Assembly (NCBI RefSeq): GCF_916700565.1
Contig: NZ_CAKAKO010000002.1
Span: 310,001 to 374,000 of the forward strand
Direction of reading: 5' to 3'
DNA: 64,000 nt
From: Xenophilus sp. Marseille-Q4582
GTDB taxonomy: Bacteria > Pseudomonadota > Gammaproteobacteria > Burkholderiales > Burkholderiaceae_C
The notes under the pieces were generated by a model. That model worked only from the letters and a program-made list of their open reading frames with translations. It made no database searches and was not told the DNA's origin. Within the stretch, counting starts at the first letter, position 1; every line of letters begins with the position of its first letter. Shown piece after piece: positions 39,776-49,726 of the stretch. A program made the translations under genes and the position numbers.

Positions 39776-40314
39776 AGCGCGCCTCCGCCCTGCGGCGAGA
39801 AGGGTGACACCGCTTCGGCGGCCACGGGCGGCAGCGTCATGGCGGTGGCGGCTTCGGTCTGCTCCGCGCGGAAAGCGTCGAGCCGAGCGCGCAGCGCCGG
39901 GTCGTTCACCGCCAGCATGGCCACGGCGAACAGCGCCGCATTGGACGCGCCGGCAGCGCCGATGGCAAAAGTGGCCACGGGCACGCCCTTGGGCATCTGC
40001 ACGATGCTGTAGAGCGAATCGACGCCTTGCAGGTGCTTGCTGGCCACCGGCACGCCCAGCACGGGCACCGTCGTCTTGGCGGCCAGCATGCCCGGCAGGT
40101 GGGCCGCGCCGCCGGCGCCGGCGATGATGGCCGCCAGCCCGCGCGAAGCGGCGCTTTCGGCATAGGCAAAGAGGGCGTCGGGCATGCGGTGGGCCGACAC
40201 CACCTTCGCTTCGTGGGCAATGCCGAATTGGGTCAGAATCTCGGCCGCATTGCGCATCGTCTCCCAATCGGAGTTCGAGCCCATGACGACGCCGACCTGG
40301 ATGGTTTCGCTCAT
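39772..40314 (-). CDS. purE: N5-CAIR mutase
   Basis: 180 residues. Conserved [57 protein letters not shown] and [12 protein letters not shown]. It shifts the carboxyl group of N5-CAIR to CAIR in purine synthesis. The last 20 residues are a non-conserved tail. First of the purE-purK-Sua5 set; divergent from the thioredoxin gene. Confidence 0.96.
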   Translation of the reverse strand: MSETIQVGVVMGSNSDWETMRNAAEILTQFGIAHEAKVVSAHRMPDALFAYAESAASRGLAAIIAGAGGAAHLPGMLAAKTTVPVLGVPVASKHLQGVDSLYSIVQMPKGVPVATFAIGAAGASNAALFAVAMLAVNDPALRARLDAFRAEQTEAATAMTLPPVAAEAVSPFSPQGGGAL

Positions 40315-40410
40315 AGGTTGGAATTCTACGTTTGGCCCCCAGCTTCACGGATGGCGCGGCCCCTTGGCCTTCCGGCCGGCGCCGCCTCTTCCCATCGCCC
40401 TGCCGCCACC

Positions 40411-41331
40411 ATGATCGACATCACCCTCGACAACTTCCAGACCGAACTGGTCGAAGCCTCGCTCACCACGCCCGTGCTGCTGGACATCTGGGCCGAATGG
40501 TGCGGCCCCTGCAAGCAGCTGGGCCCCGTGCTGGAGAAGCTGGAGATCGAGTACGAGGGCCGCTTCAAGCTGGCCAAGCTGGACGCTGACAAGGTGCCGC
40601 AGCTGTCCAGCCAGCTCTCGCAGATGTTCGGCGTGCGCAGCATTCCCTTCTGCGTGATGTTCGTCGGCGGCCAGCCGGTGGACGGTTTCGTGGGCGCGAT
40701 CCCGGCCGAGCAGATCCGCGAATTCCTCGACAAGCACGTGCCGGGGGCCGAGGAACTCGAAGCCCAGCAGCAGGAAGAGGAAGCCCAGGAAGCCCTGGCC
40801 GAGGGCGACACCGACGCCGCGCTCGAAAAGCTCCAGCATGCCGTGGCCACCGACCCGGCCAACGACGATGCACGTTTCGACTACGTCAAGCTGCTGCTGC
40901 AGCTGGGCCGCGAGGACGACGCCAAGGTGGCCTTCGCACCCGTCATCGACCGCCGCGCGCTGGTGCGCCGCTTCGATTCGCTGCAGCGCTGGATGGACGC
41001 CATCGACGCCGCCGGCGACCCCAGCCAGTGGGCGCAGCGCCTGGCCGAGGCCGACGCGAAGATCGCCGCGGCCAAGCGTGACTTCGACGCGCGCTTTGCG
41101 CGTGCGCAGCTGCTGATGGCGCAGCAGCAATGGACGGCGGCCATGGACGAGCTGCTTGAGATCCTGATGCGCGACAAGGCCTGGAACGAGGACCTGGCGC
41201 GCAAGACCTACATCGCGATCCTGGACGTGATCGAGCCGCCCAAGCCCAAGGTGGCCGAAGGCCAGATTCCGCCGGACGATCCGACGGTGGCGACCTACCG
41301 CCGCCGCCTGTCCAGCGTCGTGCTCAGCTGA
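40411..41331 (+). CDS. cnoX: Thioredoxin-TPR chaperone of the YbbN/CnoX type
   Basis: 306 residues. Residues 1-110 are a thioredoxin domain with the intact WCGPC motif (IWAEWCGPCKQLGPVLEKL) and cis-Pro segment RSIPFCVMF. Residues 115-300 are TPR-like helical repeats rich in Glu/Ala/Gln. CnoX protects unfolded proteins under oxidative stress and hands them to GroEL in E. coli, where the motif lacks one cysteine; here both are present, so it may be redox-active. Divergent from purE. Confidence 0.85.
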   Translation: MIDITLDNFQTELVEASLTTPVLLDIWAEWCGPCKQLGPVLEKLEIEYEGRFKLAKLDADKVPQLSSQLSQMFGVRSIPFCVMFVGGQPVDGFVGAIPAEQIREFLDKHVPGAEELEAQQQEEEAQEALAEGDTDAALEKLQHAVATDPANDDARFDYVKLLLQLGREDDAKVAFAPVIDRRALVRRFDSLQRWMDAIDAAGDPSQWAQRLAEADAKIAAAKRDFDARFARAQLLMAQQQWTAAMDELLEILMRDKAWNEDLARKTYIAILDVIEPPKPKVAEGQIPPDDPTVATYRRRLSSVVLS

Positions 41332-41455
41332 GCGCCGGCCCATCCGCCCCGGATGGGCCGGCCGTCCTGCCGGTCTTGGGGCCGGGCGCGCGGAGGGCGA
41401 CGTTAGGATGCAGGCTCTGTCACATCCTGACGCATCCACCGACCTTTTCGCCGCC

Positions 41456-41926
41456 ATGCGCCTGCTTCTTCGCCTCTTCCAAGAACGTCGTGTCGCCGCG
41501 CCCGCGGCCTGCGTGCTGACCCTGGCGGCCCTGCTGGCCGGTTGCAGCAGCGGCATCAGCCTGGACGAGCCCATCGAGGGCCCGCTGTGGCGGCTCGTGC
41601 AGGTGGGCGACATCCGGCCGGTGCCCGGGCCGGACGCCAGCCGCGATCCGCACGTGCAGTTCGACCTGCAGGGGCGGGTGACGGGCTCGGGCGGTTGCAA
41701 CCGCCTGTCGGGCGGCTTCACGCGCAGCGGTGCGCAGCTGCGGCTGAGCCAGCTGGGCGCCACACGCATGGCCTGCGCCGACGCCACCCGCACGGCCACC
41801 GAGACCGCCTTCTTCCAGGCGCTGCAGACCACCGCCAGCTACCGGCTGGCCGGGCCGGGGCAGCTGGCGCTGCTCGACGCGGGCGGGCGCACCCTCGCGC
41901 GGCTGGAGTCCGCGACCGGGCGCTGA
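41456..41926 (+). CDS. META-domain lipoprotein (HslJ-like)
   Basis: 156 residues with a lipobox LLAGC (Cys30) after an alanine-rich signal. The rest is a single META domain (GPLWRLVQVGD, GRVTGSGGCNRLSGGF, LGATRMACADATRTATETAFFQAL). Related HslJ of E. coli is heat-inducible and linked to novobiocin tolerance. An upstream in-frame ATG at 41408 would bury the signal peptide, so 41456 is preferred. Convergent with purC. Confidence 0.87.
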   Translation: MRLLLRLFQERRVAAPAACVLTLAALLAGCSSGISLDEPIEGPLWRLVQVGDIRPVPGPDASRDPHVQFDLQGRVTGSGGCNRLSGGFTRSGAQLRLSQLGATRMACADATRTATETAFFQALQTTASYRLAGPGQLALLDAGGRTLARLESATGR

Positions 41927-41966
41927 GTCGCCGAGGCGCGCTGCACCTCTCCTGAGGCCCAGGCAC

Positions 41967-42001
41967 AAAAAAAGGGCGCCCCACCTCGCGGTGCGGCGCC
42001 C
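41967..42001 (-). terminator. Rho-independent terminator after purC
   Basis: On the minus strand GGGCGCC and GGCGCCC close a stem with an inner CACC/GGTG pairing, followed by seven Ts (41967-41973 on the plus strand are As). It lies 40 bases past the purC stop. Confidence 0.85.
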
Positions 42002-42039
42002 GGTTGGCATTCGGGACGGTGACGGGGCCCGCTGGCGGT

Positions 42040-42948
42040 TCAAGCCGTCAGCCGCTCCAGCGCCTCGCGGTACTTGGCGGCGGTCTTCTCGATCACCTCG
42101 CGCGGCAGGCGCGGCGCGGGCGGGGTCTTGTCCCAGGGCTTGCCATGGATGCGCACGGCCTCCAGCCAGTCGCGCACGAACTGCTTGTCGTAGCTGGGCG
42201 GATTGGCGCCGCTGGCCAGCGCTTCCTCATAGCCTTCCACCGGCCAGTAGCGCGAGCTGTCGGGCGTGAGCACCTCGTCCATCAGCACCAGCCGGTCCTG
42301 GTCGTCCAGGCCGAATTCGAACTTGGTGTCGGCAATGATCATGCCCTTGGTGAGCGCAATGGCGGCCGCGGCTTCGTAGATGGCGATGCTGGTCTCGCGG
42401 ATCTGCTGGGCCAGGGCGGGGCCGATCATCTGGACCACGCGCTCGTAGGAGATGTTCTCGTCATGCTCGCCCGCGGCGGCCTTGGCCGCCGGCGTGAAGA
42501 TGGCCTGCGGCAGCTTCTGCGAATTGCGCAGGCCCTCGGGCAGCGGCACGCCGCAGACGGCGCGGCCTTCCTGGTATTCCTTCCAGCCGCTGCCGGCCAG
42601 GTAGCCGCGCACCACGGCTTCGACCGGGATCGGGCGCAGGCGCTTGACCAGCATCGAGCGGCCGGTGACCTGGGCCACTTCACCGGGCTGCACCACGCTT
42701 TCGGGCGCGTCGCCGGTCAGGTGGTTGGGGCACAGATGGCCCAGGCGATCGAACCACCACAGCGCCATCTGGGTCAGGATCTCGCCCTTGCCCGGAATGG
42801 GCTCGCCCATGATGACGTCGAAAGCCGACAGGCGGTCGCTGGCCACCATCAGGATGCGGTCGGTGCCCACGGCATAGTTGTCGCGCACCTTGCCGCGCGC
42901 GAGCAGGGGCAGGCTCTGGATGGAGGAGGTGTGGACGGTGGTCGTCAT
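42040..42948 (-). CDS. purC: SAICAR synthase
   Basis: 302 residues, the longer form common in beta-proteobacteria. [28 protein letters not shown] is at the N-terminus, and [27 protein letters not shown] and [13 protein letters not shown] follow. It joins CAIR and aspartate with ATP in purine synthesis. It is downstream of the class I aldolase, but a terminator lies between them, so it likely has its own promoter in the short gap. Confidence 0.96.
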   Translation of the reverse strand: MTTTVHTSSIQSLPLLARGKVRDNYAVGTDRILMVASDRLSAFDVIMGEPIPGKGEILTQMALWWFDRLGHLCPNHLTGDAPESVVQPGEVAQVTGRSMLVKRLRPIPVEAVVRGYLAGSGWKEYQEGRAVCGVPLPEGLRNSQKLPQAIFTPAAKAAAGEHDENISYERVVQMIGPALAQQIRETSIAIYEAAAAIALTKGMIIADTKFEFGLDDQDRLVLMDEVLTPDSSRYWPVEGYEEALASGANPPSYDKQFVRDWLEAVRIHGKPWDKTPPAPRLPREVIEKTAAKYREALERLTA

Positions 42949-42990
42949 GGCAGTTCGGCAAGGGCGGGGCAGCGCGCATTGTGCGCGCAG

Positions 42991-43014
42991 AAAAAAGCCA
43001 CCGCAGCGGGTGGC
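42991..43014 (-). terminator. Rho-independent terminator after the aldolase gene
   Basis: On the minus strand GCCACC-CGCTGC-GGTGGC is followed directly by TTTTTT (plus-strand As 42991-42996). It lies about 40 bases past the aldolase stop and ahead of purC. Confidence 0.85.
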
Positions 43015-43053
43015 CGGTGCGCAGGCCGGGGCAGGCCCCGGCCACGCCTTTTC

Positions 43054-43941
43054 TCAGGCGATGGAGGCCTGGTAGATCGACTCGACGGCCTTGTCCAGCG
43101 CGGCGTTGAACTCGGCATCGCTCTGCTGGGCCGACAGGCCTTCGGTCAGCGCGCGGCTGAAGCTGGCGATCACGCCGGGGTTCTTCGCCAGCATGGCGTT
43201 CGATTCTTCACGGCTGTAGCCGCCCGACAGGGCCACCACGCGCACGACCTTGGGGTGCTTCACCAGCTCGGTGTAGAAGCCGTCCACGCTCGGGATGGTG
43301 AGCTTGAGCATCACCTTCTGGTCGGCGCCCAGCGCGTCCAGTTCCTTGAGCAGGGCCGCCTTCAGCAGGGCTTCGGCTTCCTTCTTGTCGGTCGCCTTGA
43401 TGTTCACCTCGGGCTCGATGATGGGCATCAGGCCGGCCGCCAGGATCTGCTTGCCCACGGCGAACTGCTGCGCCACCACGGCGTCGATGCCCTTGGCATT
43501 GGCCGCGTGGACCACCGAACGCATCTTGGTGCCGAAGATGCCCTTCTTCACGGCGCGCGCCAGCAGCGCATCCAGCTGCGGCATGGGCTTCATCACCTGC
43601 ACGCCGTCGGCTTCGTCGGCCAGGCCCTTGTCCACCTTCAGGAAGGGCACGACCTGCTTCTTTTCCCACAGGTACTGGGCCGCGTCCTGGCCCTCGAACT
43701 GGCGGTCCATGGTCATTTCGAACAGGATCGCGCCCAGCACGCGCTCGCCGGTGAAGGCCGGGCTGCTGACGATGCGTGCGCGCATGGCATGCACCAGGTC
43801 GAACATCTGTGCTTCGTCCTTGTACGCCGACTCCTCGACGCCGTAGAGCTTGAGCGCCTTGGGCGTGCTGCCGCCGCTCTGGTCCAGCGCCGCGATGAAG
43901 CCCTTGCCCGTGGAAACCTTCTTGAGTTGATCCTGATTCAC
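43054..43941 (-). CDS. Class I fructose-bisphosphate aldolase
   Basis: 295 residues. The sequence shows the bacterial class I pattern: [57 protein letters not shown], the Schiff-base lysine in VMLKLTIP, and [14 protein letters not shown]. No metal-ligand motifs of class II enzymes are present. It cleaves fructose 1,6-bisphosphate in glycolysis. The start is GTG (43941), with a purine-rich GAGAG stretch upstream. It lies between pyk and purC, where related genomes usually carry a class II aldolase. Confidence 0.93.
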   Translation of the reverse strand: MNQDQLKKVSTGKGFIAALDQSGGSTPKALKLYGVEESAYKDEAQMFDLVHAMRARIVSSPAFTGERVLGAILFEMTMDRQFEGQDAAQYLWEKKQVVPFLKVDKGLADEADGVQVMKPMPQLDALLARAVKKGIFGTKMRSVVHAANAKGIDAVVAQQFAVGKQILAAGLMPIIEPEVNIKATDKKEAEALLKAALLKELDALGADQKVMLKLTIPSVDGFYTELVKHPKVVRVVALSGGYSREESNAMLAKNPGVIASFSRALTEGLSAQQSDAEFNAALDKAVESIYQASIA

Positions 43942-44055
43942 TGTGTCGCTCTCTGGTGGGGGTGGATGCCGCCGCGGCGGCACGAGGTCAACCGGCGATT
44001 GTAGAAGGACCGCCCGTCGACGGGCTCCCAGAGCCCGCGAACTGACTGCCGCGTC

Positions 44056-45501
44056 CTACGCCGCGCGACAGATCTTGAGCATGTTGGTGCCGCCGGGCGC
44101 GCCCATCGGCTCGCCGCAGGTGATGGCGTACACGTCGCCGCTTTGCACGATGCCGCGCTTCTTCAGATGCGCCTCGGCGCGCTCCAGTGCGGTGTCGCGG
44201 TCGGTTTCCGAATCCATCAGCAGCGGGCGCACGTTGCGGTACAGCGCCATCTTGCGCTGCGTGGCCAGCCGCGAGGTGAGGGCGTAGACCGGAATGTGCG
44301 CCGCATGCCGGCTCATCCACAGCGGCGTGGAGCCCGATTCGGTCAGTGCCACGATGGCCTTGGCGCCCAGGTGGTGCGCCGTGAACAGCGCGCCCATGGC
44401 GATGGACTGGTCGATGCGCGTGTAGTGGCCGCGGAAGTCCAGGTCCAGCGACGGGTCCTCGGCCTGCTCGGCGGCTTCGCAGATGCGGCTCATCTCCTGC
44501 ACCGTCTCCAGCGGGTAGCGGCCCGAGGCGGTTTCCGCGCTCAGCATCACGGCGTCTGTGCCGTCCAGCACGGCATTGGCCACGTCGCTGACCTCCGCGC
44601 GCGTGGGCACCGGGTTGGCGATCATCGACTCCATCATCTGCGTGGCGGTGATGACGACCTTGTCCATCTCGCGCGCCAGGCGAATCATCTTCTTCTGCAG
44701 CGCCGGCACGGCGGCGTTGCCCACTTCCACCGCCAGGTCGCCACGCGCGACCATGATGCCGTCGCTCGCTCGCAGGATTTCCTCGAGCTTCGGGATCGCC
44801 TCGGCGCGCTCGATCTTGGCGATCATGCTCGGCTTGTGGCCCCATTCCGCGCCCGCCACGTTGCACAGCTGGCGCGCCATTTCCATGTCGGTGGCGTTCT
44901 TGGGGAAGCTCACGGCCACGTAGTCGGCCTGGAAGCTCATGGCGGTCTTGATGTCCTCCATGTCCTTGGCCGTCAGCGCCGGGGCCGTGAGGCCGCCGCC
45001 CTGGCGGTTGATGCCCTTGTTGTTCGACAGCTCGCCGCCGAGCTTGACGGTGGTGTGCACCTGCTCGCCGCGCACCGCATCCACCGTGAGCACGATCAGG
45101 CCGTCGTTGAGCAGCAGGCGGTCGCCGGGCTTCACGTCGCGCGGCAGGTCCTTGTAGTCCAGGCCCACCGCGTCGACGTCGCCGGGCTCGGTGCGCGAGG
45201 CGTCCAGCGTGAACTTGGCGCCCGGCTCCAGCCAGACCTTGCCTTCGCCGAACTTGCCGACACGGATCTTGGGACCTTGCAGGTCGGCCATGATGGCCAC
45301 TTCGCGGCCGGCGACGCGGGCGGCCTCGCGCACCATGGCGGCGCGGGCGATGTGGTCCTGCGCGGTGCCGTGGCTGAAGTTCAGGCGCACCACGCTGACC
45401 TTGTGCGTGATCATCGCCTCCAGCATCTGGGGCGTGCTGGACGCCGGGCCCAGCGTGGCGACGATCTTGGTGGCGTGGCGGGGCAGGCGGTCGGGATTCA
45501 T
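44056..45501 (-). CDS. pyk: Pyruvate kinase
   Basis: 481 residues. ATKIVATLGPASS begins the barrel, VVRLNFSHG and MADLQGPKIRVG follow, and the catalytic region is KIERAEAI...DGIMVARGDLAVEVG. The C-terminal domain ends GGTNMLKICRAA. It makes pyruvate and ATP from phosphoenolpyruvate. A GAGGAG site supports the ATG. It lies between pgk and aldolase on the same strand. Confidence 0.96.
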   Translation of the reverse strand: MNPDRLPRHATKIVATLGPASSTPQMLEAMITHKVSVVRLNFSHGTAQDHIARAAMVREAARVAGREVAIMADLQGPKIRVGKFGEGKVWLEPGAKFTLDASRTEPGDVDAVGLDYKDLPRDVKPGDRLLLNDGLIVLTVDAVRGEQVHTTVKLGGELSNNKGINRQGGGLTAPALTAKDMEDIKTAMSFQADYVAVSFPKNATDMEMARQLCNVAGAEWGHKPSMIAKIERAEAIPKLEEILRASDGIMVARGDLAVEVGNAAVPALQKKMIRLAREMDKVVITATQMMESMIANPVPTRAEVSDVANAVLDGTDAVMLSAETASGRYPLETVQEMSRICEAAEQAEDPSLDLDFRGHYTRIDQSIAMGALFTAHHLGAKAIVALTESGSTPLWMSRHAAHIPVYALTSRLATQRKMALYRNVRPLLMDSETDRDTALERAEAHLKKRGIVQSGDVYAITCGEPMGAPGGTNMLKICRAA

Positions 45502-45661
45502 CGGGCTTGTCTCCTCTGGCTCGGCCCGTCCTCCCATGACGACAGCAGCCGGCGCACGGCCATTTTCACATGCAGCAATGACAAATCACGATACGGCCGC
45601 GCGGATCAGGGCCATGCGGGCAAGTGGCCGCCATCCGGGCATCGCCAGACCGGCCAGGCGC

Positions 45662-45685
45662 AAAAAAGCCCGCACACGGCGGGCT
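45662..45685 (-). terminator. Rho-independent terminator after pgk
   Basis: On the minus strand AGCCCGC-CGTGT-GCGGGCT is followed by TTTTT (plus-strand As 45662-45666). It lies about 25 bases after the pgk stop and separates pgk from pyk. Confidence 0.85.
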
Positions 45686-45707
45686 CGCATCGGGAGCGCG
45701 GCGGTGA

Positions 45708-46901
45708 TCAGCCGGCGGCGCGCTTGGACAGGATCTCGAAAGCCGGCAGGGTCTTGCCCTCCAGCACTTCGAGGAAGGCGCCGCCGCCCGTGGAGATGTA
45801 GCCCACGTCCTTCTCGATGCCGTACTTGGCGATCGCGGCCAGCGTGTCACCGCCGCCGGCGATGCTGAAGGCGCTGCTCTCGGCGACGGCGCGCGCGATG
45901 GCCTCCGTGCCCTTGGCGAAGGCGTCGAACTCGAACACGCCGACCGGGCCGTTCCAGACGATGGTGCCGGCCGCCTTGAGCTGGGCCGCCAGGCGGGCTG
46001 CGGTCTTGGGGCCGATGTCCAGGATCAGGTCGTCCGCCGCCACATCGGCCGCGGCCTTGACGGTGGCTGGCGCGTCGGCCGCGAAGGCCTTGGCCGTGAC
46101 CACGTCCTCGGGGATCGGCACCTCGGCGCCGCGCGCCTTCATGGCCTCGATCACGGCTTTGGCCTCGCCGACCAGGTCGGGCTCGGCCAGGCTCTTGCCG
46201 ATCGGCAGGCCGGCGGCCAACAGGAAGGTGTTGGCAATGCCGCCGCCGACGATGAGGCCGTCCACATTCTTGGCCAGCGATTGCAGGATGGTCAGCTTGG
46301 TGCTGACCTTGGAGCCGGCCACGATGGCGATCAGCGGGCGCTTGGGCTGGGCCAGCGCCTGGGTGATGGCGTCGATCTCGGCGGCCAGCAGCGGGCCCGC
46401 GCTGGCGGTCTTGGCGAACTGGGCGATGCCGTAGGTCGTGGCCTCGGCGCGGTGGGCGGTGCCGAAAGCGTCGTTGACGTAGATGTCGCACAGCGCGGCG
46501 AGCTTCCTGGCCAGCGCCTCGTCGTTCTTCTTCTCGCCCTTGTTGACGCGGCAGTTCTCCAGCAGCACGACCTGGCCGGGCTGCACCTGCACACCGTCGA
46601 CCCAGTTCGAGACCAGCGGCACCTCGCGGCCCAGCAGCTCACCCAGGCGCTTGGCCACCGGGGCCAGCGAGTCCTCGGGCTTGAACGCACCCTCGGTCGG
46701 GCGGCCCAGGTGCGAGGTCACCATCACGGCCGCGCCGGCGTCCAGCGCCATGCGGATGCAGGGCACGGAGGCGCGCACGCGCGTGTCTTCGGTGATGTGG
46801 CCGGCGTCGTCCTGCGGCACGTTGAGGTCGGCGCGGATGAAGACGCGCTGGCCGGCGGCCTTGCCTTGGGCACACAGGTCGGAGAAGCGGAGAACGTTCA
46901 T
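45708..46901 (-). CDS. pgk: Phosphoglycerate kinase
   Basis: 397 residues. [14 protein letters not shown] at the N-terminus, [29 protein letters not shown] and the C-terminal ATP site ([28 protein letters not shown]). It transfers phosphate from 1,3-bisphosphoglycerate to ADP. The segment upstream contains the MITE-like element at 47009-47340, so promoter changes are possible. Confidence 0.97.
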   Translation of the reverse strand: MNVLRFSDLCAQGKAAGQRVFIRADLNVPQDDAGHITEDTRVRASVPCIRMALDAGAAVMVTSHLGRPTEGAFKPEDSLAPVAKRLGELLGREVPLVSNWVDGVQVQPGQVVLLENCRVNKGEKKNDEALARKLAALCDIYVNDAFGTAHRAEATTYGIAQFAKTASAGPLLAAEIDAITQALAQPKRPLIAIVAGSKVSTKLTILQSLAKNVDGLIVGGGIANTFLLAAGLPIGKSLAEPDLVGEAKAVIEAMKARGAEVPIPEDVVTAKAFAADAPATVKAAADVAADDLILDIGPKTAARLAAQLKAAGTIVWNGPVGVFEFDAFAKGTEAIARAVAESSAFSIAGGGDTLAAIAKYGIEKDVGYISTGGGAFLEVLEGKTLPAFEILSKRAAG

Positions 46902-47008
46902 GAATGAGGGGCCTGGAAATGAAAAAGCCGTGACGGCGCGCCGCGCCGCGATGGCGGGCATTGTAAAAAGCCCGCCGGCGTGGCCCGTCCGCCACAGGAC
47001 AGCATTCA

Positions 47009-47340
47009 GAACGTGTTCAAGGTCTCGCAGGGGTCGCGTTGGAGCGCAATCGGGATGAGTTCGCAGGCCGGTCGCGCCGCATGGACTTGTGTCCATGCAA
47101 GCGAACGGCCGAAGAAATCGCCCGCCCGCACAGCCGGTCGGCTGTGCGGCCGTGCCGGCCCTGTCAAGGGACGCCCACGCGAATGCGTGGGCGGCGCTCC
47201 AACCCGTAGGGCAGCCGCCTTGCCGGGCGTCCTGCGGCGTTGCGCTGCTTGCTCGTAGATCACTACGAGCGGCGCTGCGCGCCTTGCAGGCCCACCCGGC
47301 AAGGGGGCTGCGCGGCCCCTGGGAAACCTTGAACACGTTC
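47009..47340. mobile_element. MITE-like element, 332 bp, with terminal inverted repeats
   Basis: The ends GAACGTGTTCAAGG and CCTTGAACACGTTC are perfect inverted repeats, and similarity continues inward for about 28 bases with two mismatches. TCA flanks both sides, as a 3-bp target duplication would. Inside are several strong dyads: GCATGGACTTGTGTCCATGC (47079-47098), CCGCACAGCC/GGCTGTGCGG, GCCCACGCGAATGCGTGGGC and GCTCGTAGATCACTACGAGC. No open frame of note is present. It fills most of the 490-base gap between azlD and pgk; the rest holds nothing else I can identify. Confidence 0.65.
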
Positions 47341-47391
47341 TCAGAGCCCCTGCGTGTCAGCTTTCGGCGCACGCGCTGCGCCCCGGCGCTG

Positions 47392-47745
47392 CTACCAGCC
47401 CAGCCCCAGGTGCAGCGGCAGGTACACGGCCATGCCCACCAGCATGGTGCCCAGCACGCCGCCGCGCCAGAAGTACCAGGCGGCGCCCACGGCCGCGGCA
47501 TACGGGCGCGCGTCCTGCCAGGTGCGGATCAGCTCGCCCTGGGTCATCACGATCTCGGGCGCGATCACCGCGGCCAACGCCGCGACCGGCGCGTAGTGCA
47601 GCGCGCGGTGCGCCCATTCGGGCAGGCCCCAGGGCCGGTCCATGATGAAGAAAAAGCAGCGCGTGAGCACCGTGACGGCCGTCAGGCCGCCGATCACGGC
47701 CAGGGTCCACAGGTCGGTGACGCCGGCGGTGGCGGCCGCGCTCAT
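47392..47745 (-). CDS. azlD: Branched-chain amino acid exporter small subunit, AzlD type
   Basis: 117 residues with about four membrane segments. Typical features are [43 protein letters not shown] and a final [11 protein letters not shown]. It forms the export complex with AzlC, and its ATG overlaps the azlC stop by four bases. Confidence 0.88.
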   Translation of the reverse strand: MSAAATAGVTDLWTLAVIGGLTAVTVLTRCFFFIMDRPWGLPEWAHRALHYAPVAALAAVIAPEIVMTQGELIRTWQDARPYAAAVGAAWYFWRGGVLGTMLVGMAVYLPLHLGLGW

Positions 47746-48482
47746 TTCGCGTCCTCCGCGTCGGCGTCCAGGCCCCGCTGTTTTTCGAGCCAGAAGCACA
47801 GCAGCACCGCCACGCCGATGCCGGCCACGATGTTGAGCTTGAGCGGCAGGGAGAAGGCCGCCACGGCCGTCGCCGCGGCGATCAGGGCCGCCAGCATGCG
47901 CAGCCGCGTCGTGGCCATGGAGCACACGATGGCCACCAGGCTCAGCACCCCCGCGAAGCCCAGACCCCATTCCATGGGGATGAAGTTGGCCAGCGCGATG
48001 CCCGCGAGGCTCATGCCCATCCAGGTGAGCCAGTTGATGGCGTAGCCGCCGGTCAGGTAGGCCTCCTGCTCCTCGTGCTGCGAAGGCAGCACGCCGGGCG
48101 TGGGATAGCGGCGCGTGAACATGGCGTAGCTCATGTCGGCCGTCAGGTAGCCATGCAGCAGGCGCCGCCAGCGCGGCATGTGCATGAGGTAGGGCCGCAG
48201 GTGCAGGCTGAACACCACGAAGCGCAGGTTCACGCAAAAGCCCGTGGCCAGGATCACCCAGGCGGGCGCGCCGGCAATGAGCAGCGGGATGGCCGCCAGC
48301 TGCGAACTGCCCGCGAACACGAACAGCGTCATCGCCACGGCCTCGACCACGCTCATGCCCGACTTGAGCATGGCCACACCCGTCATCAGCCCCCAGGCGC
48401 CGATGCCCAGGGCCACGGCCGCCATCTCGCGCCAGCCCTCGCGGAACGCCGGGTGGCGCCGGATGGAAGGGGAGAGGAACAT
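47742..48482 (-). CDS. azlC: Branched-chain amino acid exporter large subunit, AzlC type
   Basis: 246 residues with several membrane helices. Conserved AzlC features: FREGWREMAAVALGIGAWG, LFVFAGSSQLAAI, GFCVNLRFVVFSLHL and YLTADMSYAMF. It works with AzlD to export leucine-type amino acids. The ATG abuts the first copy of a 91-bp tandem repeat, and no clear ribosome-binding site is visible, so expression signals may have been altered by the repeat. Confidence 0.9.
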   Translation of the reverse strand: MFLSPSIRRHPAFREGWREMAAVALGIGAWGLMTGVAMLKSGMSVVEAVAMTLFVFAGSSQLAAIPLLIAGAPAWVILATGFCVNLRFVVFSLHLRPYLMHMPRWRRLLHGYLTADMSYAMFTRRYPTPGVLPSQHEEQEAYLTGGYAINWLTWMGMSLAGIALANFIPMEWGLGFAGVLSLVAIVCSMATTRLRMLAALIAAATAVAAFSLPLKLNIVAGIGVAVLLCFWLEKQRGLDADAEDAK

Positions 48483-48715
48483 GTCAGCGCCGCCCGGCCG
48501 CCCGCAGGCGCTGACGCGCCCCCGTGGGGGGCAGCGGACCTCGCGAAGCGGGGGAGCGTGGGGGTGGTGCCATGTCAGCGCCGCCCGGCCGCCCGCAGGC
48601 GCTGACGCGCCCCCGCGGGGGGCAGCGGACCTTGCAAAGCGGGGGAGCGTGGGGGTGGTGCCATGTCAGCGCCGCCCGGCCGCCCGCCCGCAGGCGCTGC
48701 AATGCAAGAGAGGGC
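48480..48715. repeat. 91-bp tandem repeat, about 2.5 copies
   Basis: CATGTCAGCGCCGCCCGGCC recurs at 48480, 48571 and 48662, exactly 91 bases apart. The first two units are nearly identical, differing for example in CCCGTGGGG versus CCCGCGGGG and CTCGCGAAG versus TTGCAAAG; the third is partial. On the minus strand each unit ends GCGCTGACATG, so copies repeat the sequence at the azlC start. The whole fmt-azlC gap is made of this repeat. Confidence 0.85.
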
Positions 48716-48728
48716 GAGGGCCAGGCAT

Positions 48729-49700
48729 TCAGGCTTCCGGCCGGCCGAACACCTGCCCCGCCTTCACGTCGAAGCCGCGCAGGAAGTCCGCTGCGGACAG
48801 GCGTTTGCCGCCCGCGCGCTGCAACTGCGTGAGCCGCAGCACGCCGTCACCGGTCGCCACGTCGATGCCCTGCGGGCCGGCGGCCAGCACGTGGCCCGGC
48901 GCGGTGCCGGGCGCGGCCATCGACGGCGGCAGTGCCTGCGCGGCCCAGAGTTTCAGGGTCTCGCCGTCCACCGCGGCCAGGGCGCCGGGGAAGGGGTCGA
49001 AGGCCCGGATGCGCCGCGCCAGCACTGCGGCCGGCTGCGTCCAGTCGAGGGCCGCCTCGGCCTTCTCGATCTTGTGGGCGTAGGTGATGCCCTGTTCGGG
49101 TTGCGCCACGGGTTTCAGCACCCCGGTCTCGGCGTCGCGCAGCGCCTGCACGATCAGCCGGCCGCCCTGCGCAGCCAGGCGGTCGTGCAGCTGCGCCGTG
49201 CTGTCCTCGCCGATGGCGAGCGATTCGGCCAGCAGCATGTCGCCGGTGTCCAGCCCTTCGTCCATCTGCATGATGGTGACACCGGTTTCCGCGTCACCGG
49301 CCTCGATCGCGCGGTGGATGGGCGCGGCGCCGCGCCAGCGCGGCAGCAGGCTGGCGTGGATGTTCAGGCAGCCGAGGCGGGGCATTTGCAGCACCCACTG
49401 GGGCAGGATCAGCCCGTAGGCGGCCACCACCATCACGTCGGCGTGCGCGGCTTGCAGCGCCTCGCGCGCGGCGCGGGCCTCGTCGGGGTACTTGCCGTCC
49501 AAGCGCAGGCTGCGCGGCTGGGCCACGGGCCAGCCCTGGCCCACGGCGTACTGCTTGACGGGCGAGGCCTGCAGCTTCATGCCGCGGCCGGCCGGCCGGT
49601 CGGGCTGGGTCAGGACCAGGGGAATCTGGAAACCGGCCTCGTGCACGGCCTGCAGCGCGACACGCGCGAATTCGGGCGTGCCCGCAAAAACAACTCTCAC
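48729..49700 (-). CDS. fmt: Methionyl-tRNA formyltransferase
   Basis: 323 residues with a GTG start. [18 protein letters not shown] begins the Rossmann domain, and the catalytic [21 protein letters not shown] and EGLDTGDML segments are intact. The C-terminal tRNA-binding domain begins near LKLWAAQ. It formylates initiator Met-tRNA. It normally sits in one operon with def; here an IS5-family element lies 26 bases upstream. Confidence 0.96.
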   Translation of the reverse strand: MRVVFAGTPEFARVALQAVHEAGFQIPLVLTQPDRPAGRGMKLQASPVKQYAVGQGWPVAQPRSLRLDGKYPDEARAAREALQAAHADVMVVAAYGLILPQWVLQMPRLGCLNIHASLLPRWRGAAPIHRAIEAGDAETGVTIMQMDEGLDTGDMLLAESLAIGEDSTAQLHDRLAAQGGRLIVQALRDAETGVLKPVAQPEQGITYAHKIEKAEAALDWTQPAAVLARRIRAFDPFPGALAAVDGETLKLWAAQALPPSMAAPGTAPGHVLAAGPQGIDVATGDGVLRLTQLQRAGGKRLSAADFLRGFDVKAGQVFGRPEA

Positions 49701-49726
49701 AGCCAGGTTCGCCGGTTTTCTTCTAG

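Noticed and set aside
46902-47008. An RNA gene or riboswitch upstream of pgk
   Set aside because: The sequence has no recognisable aptamer, and the structured part is explained by the MITE-like element.
48484-48702. A 72-codon frame inside the 91-bp tandem repeat
   Set aside because: It is created by the repeat itself, lacks a ribosome-binding site and has Arg/Pro-rich low-complexity content.
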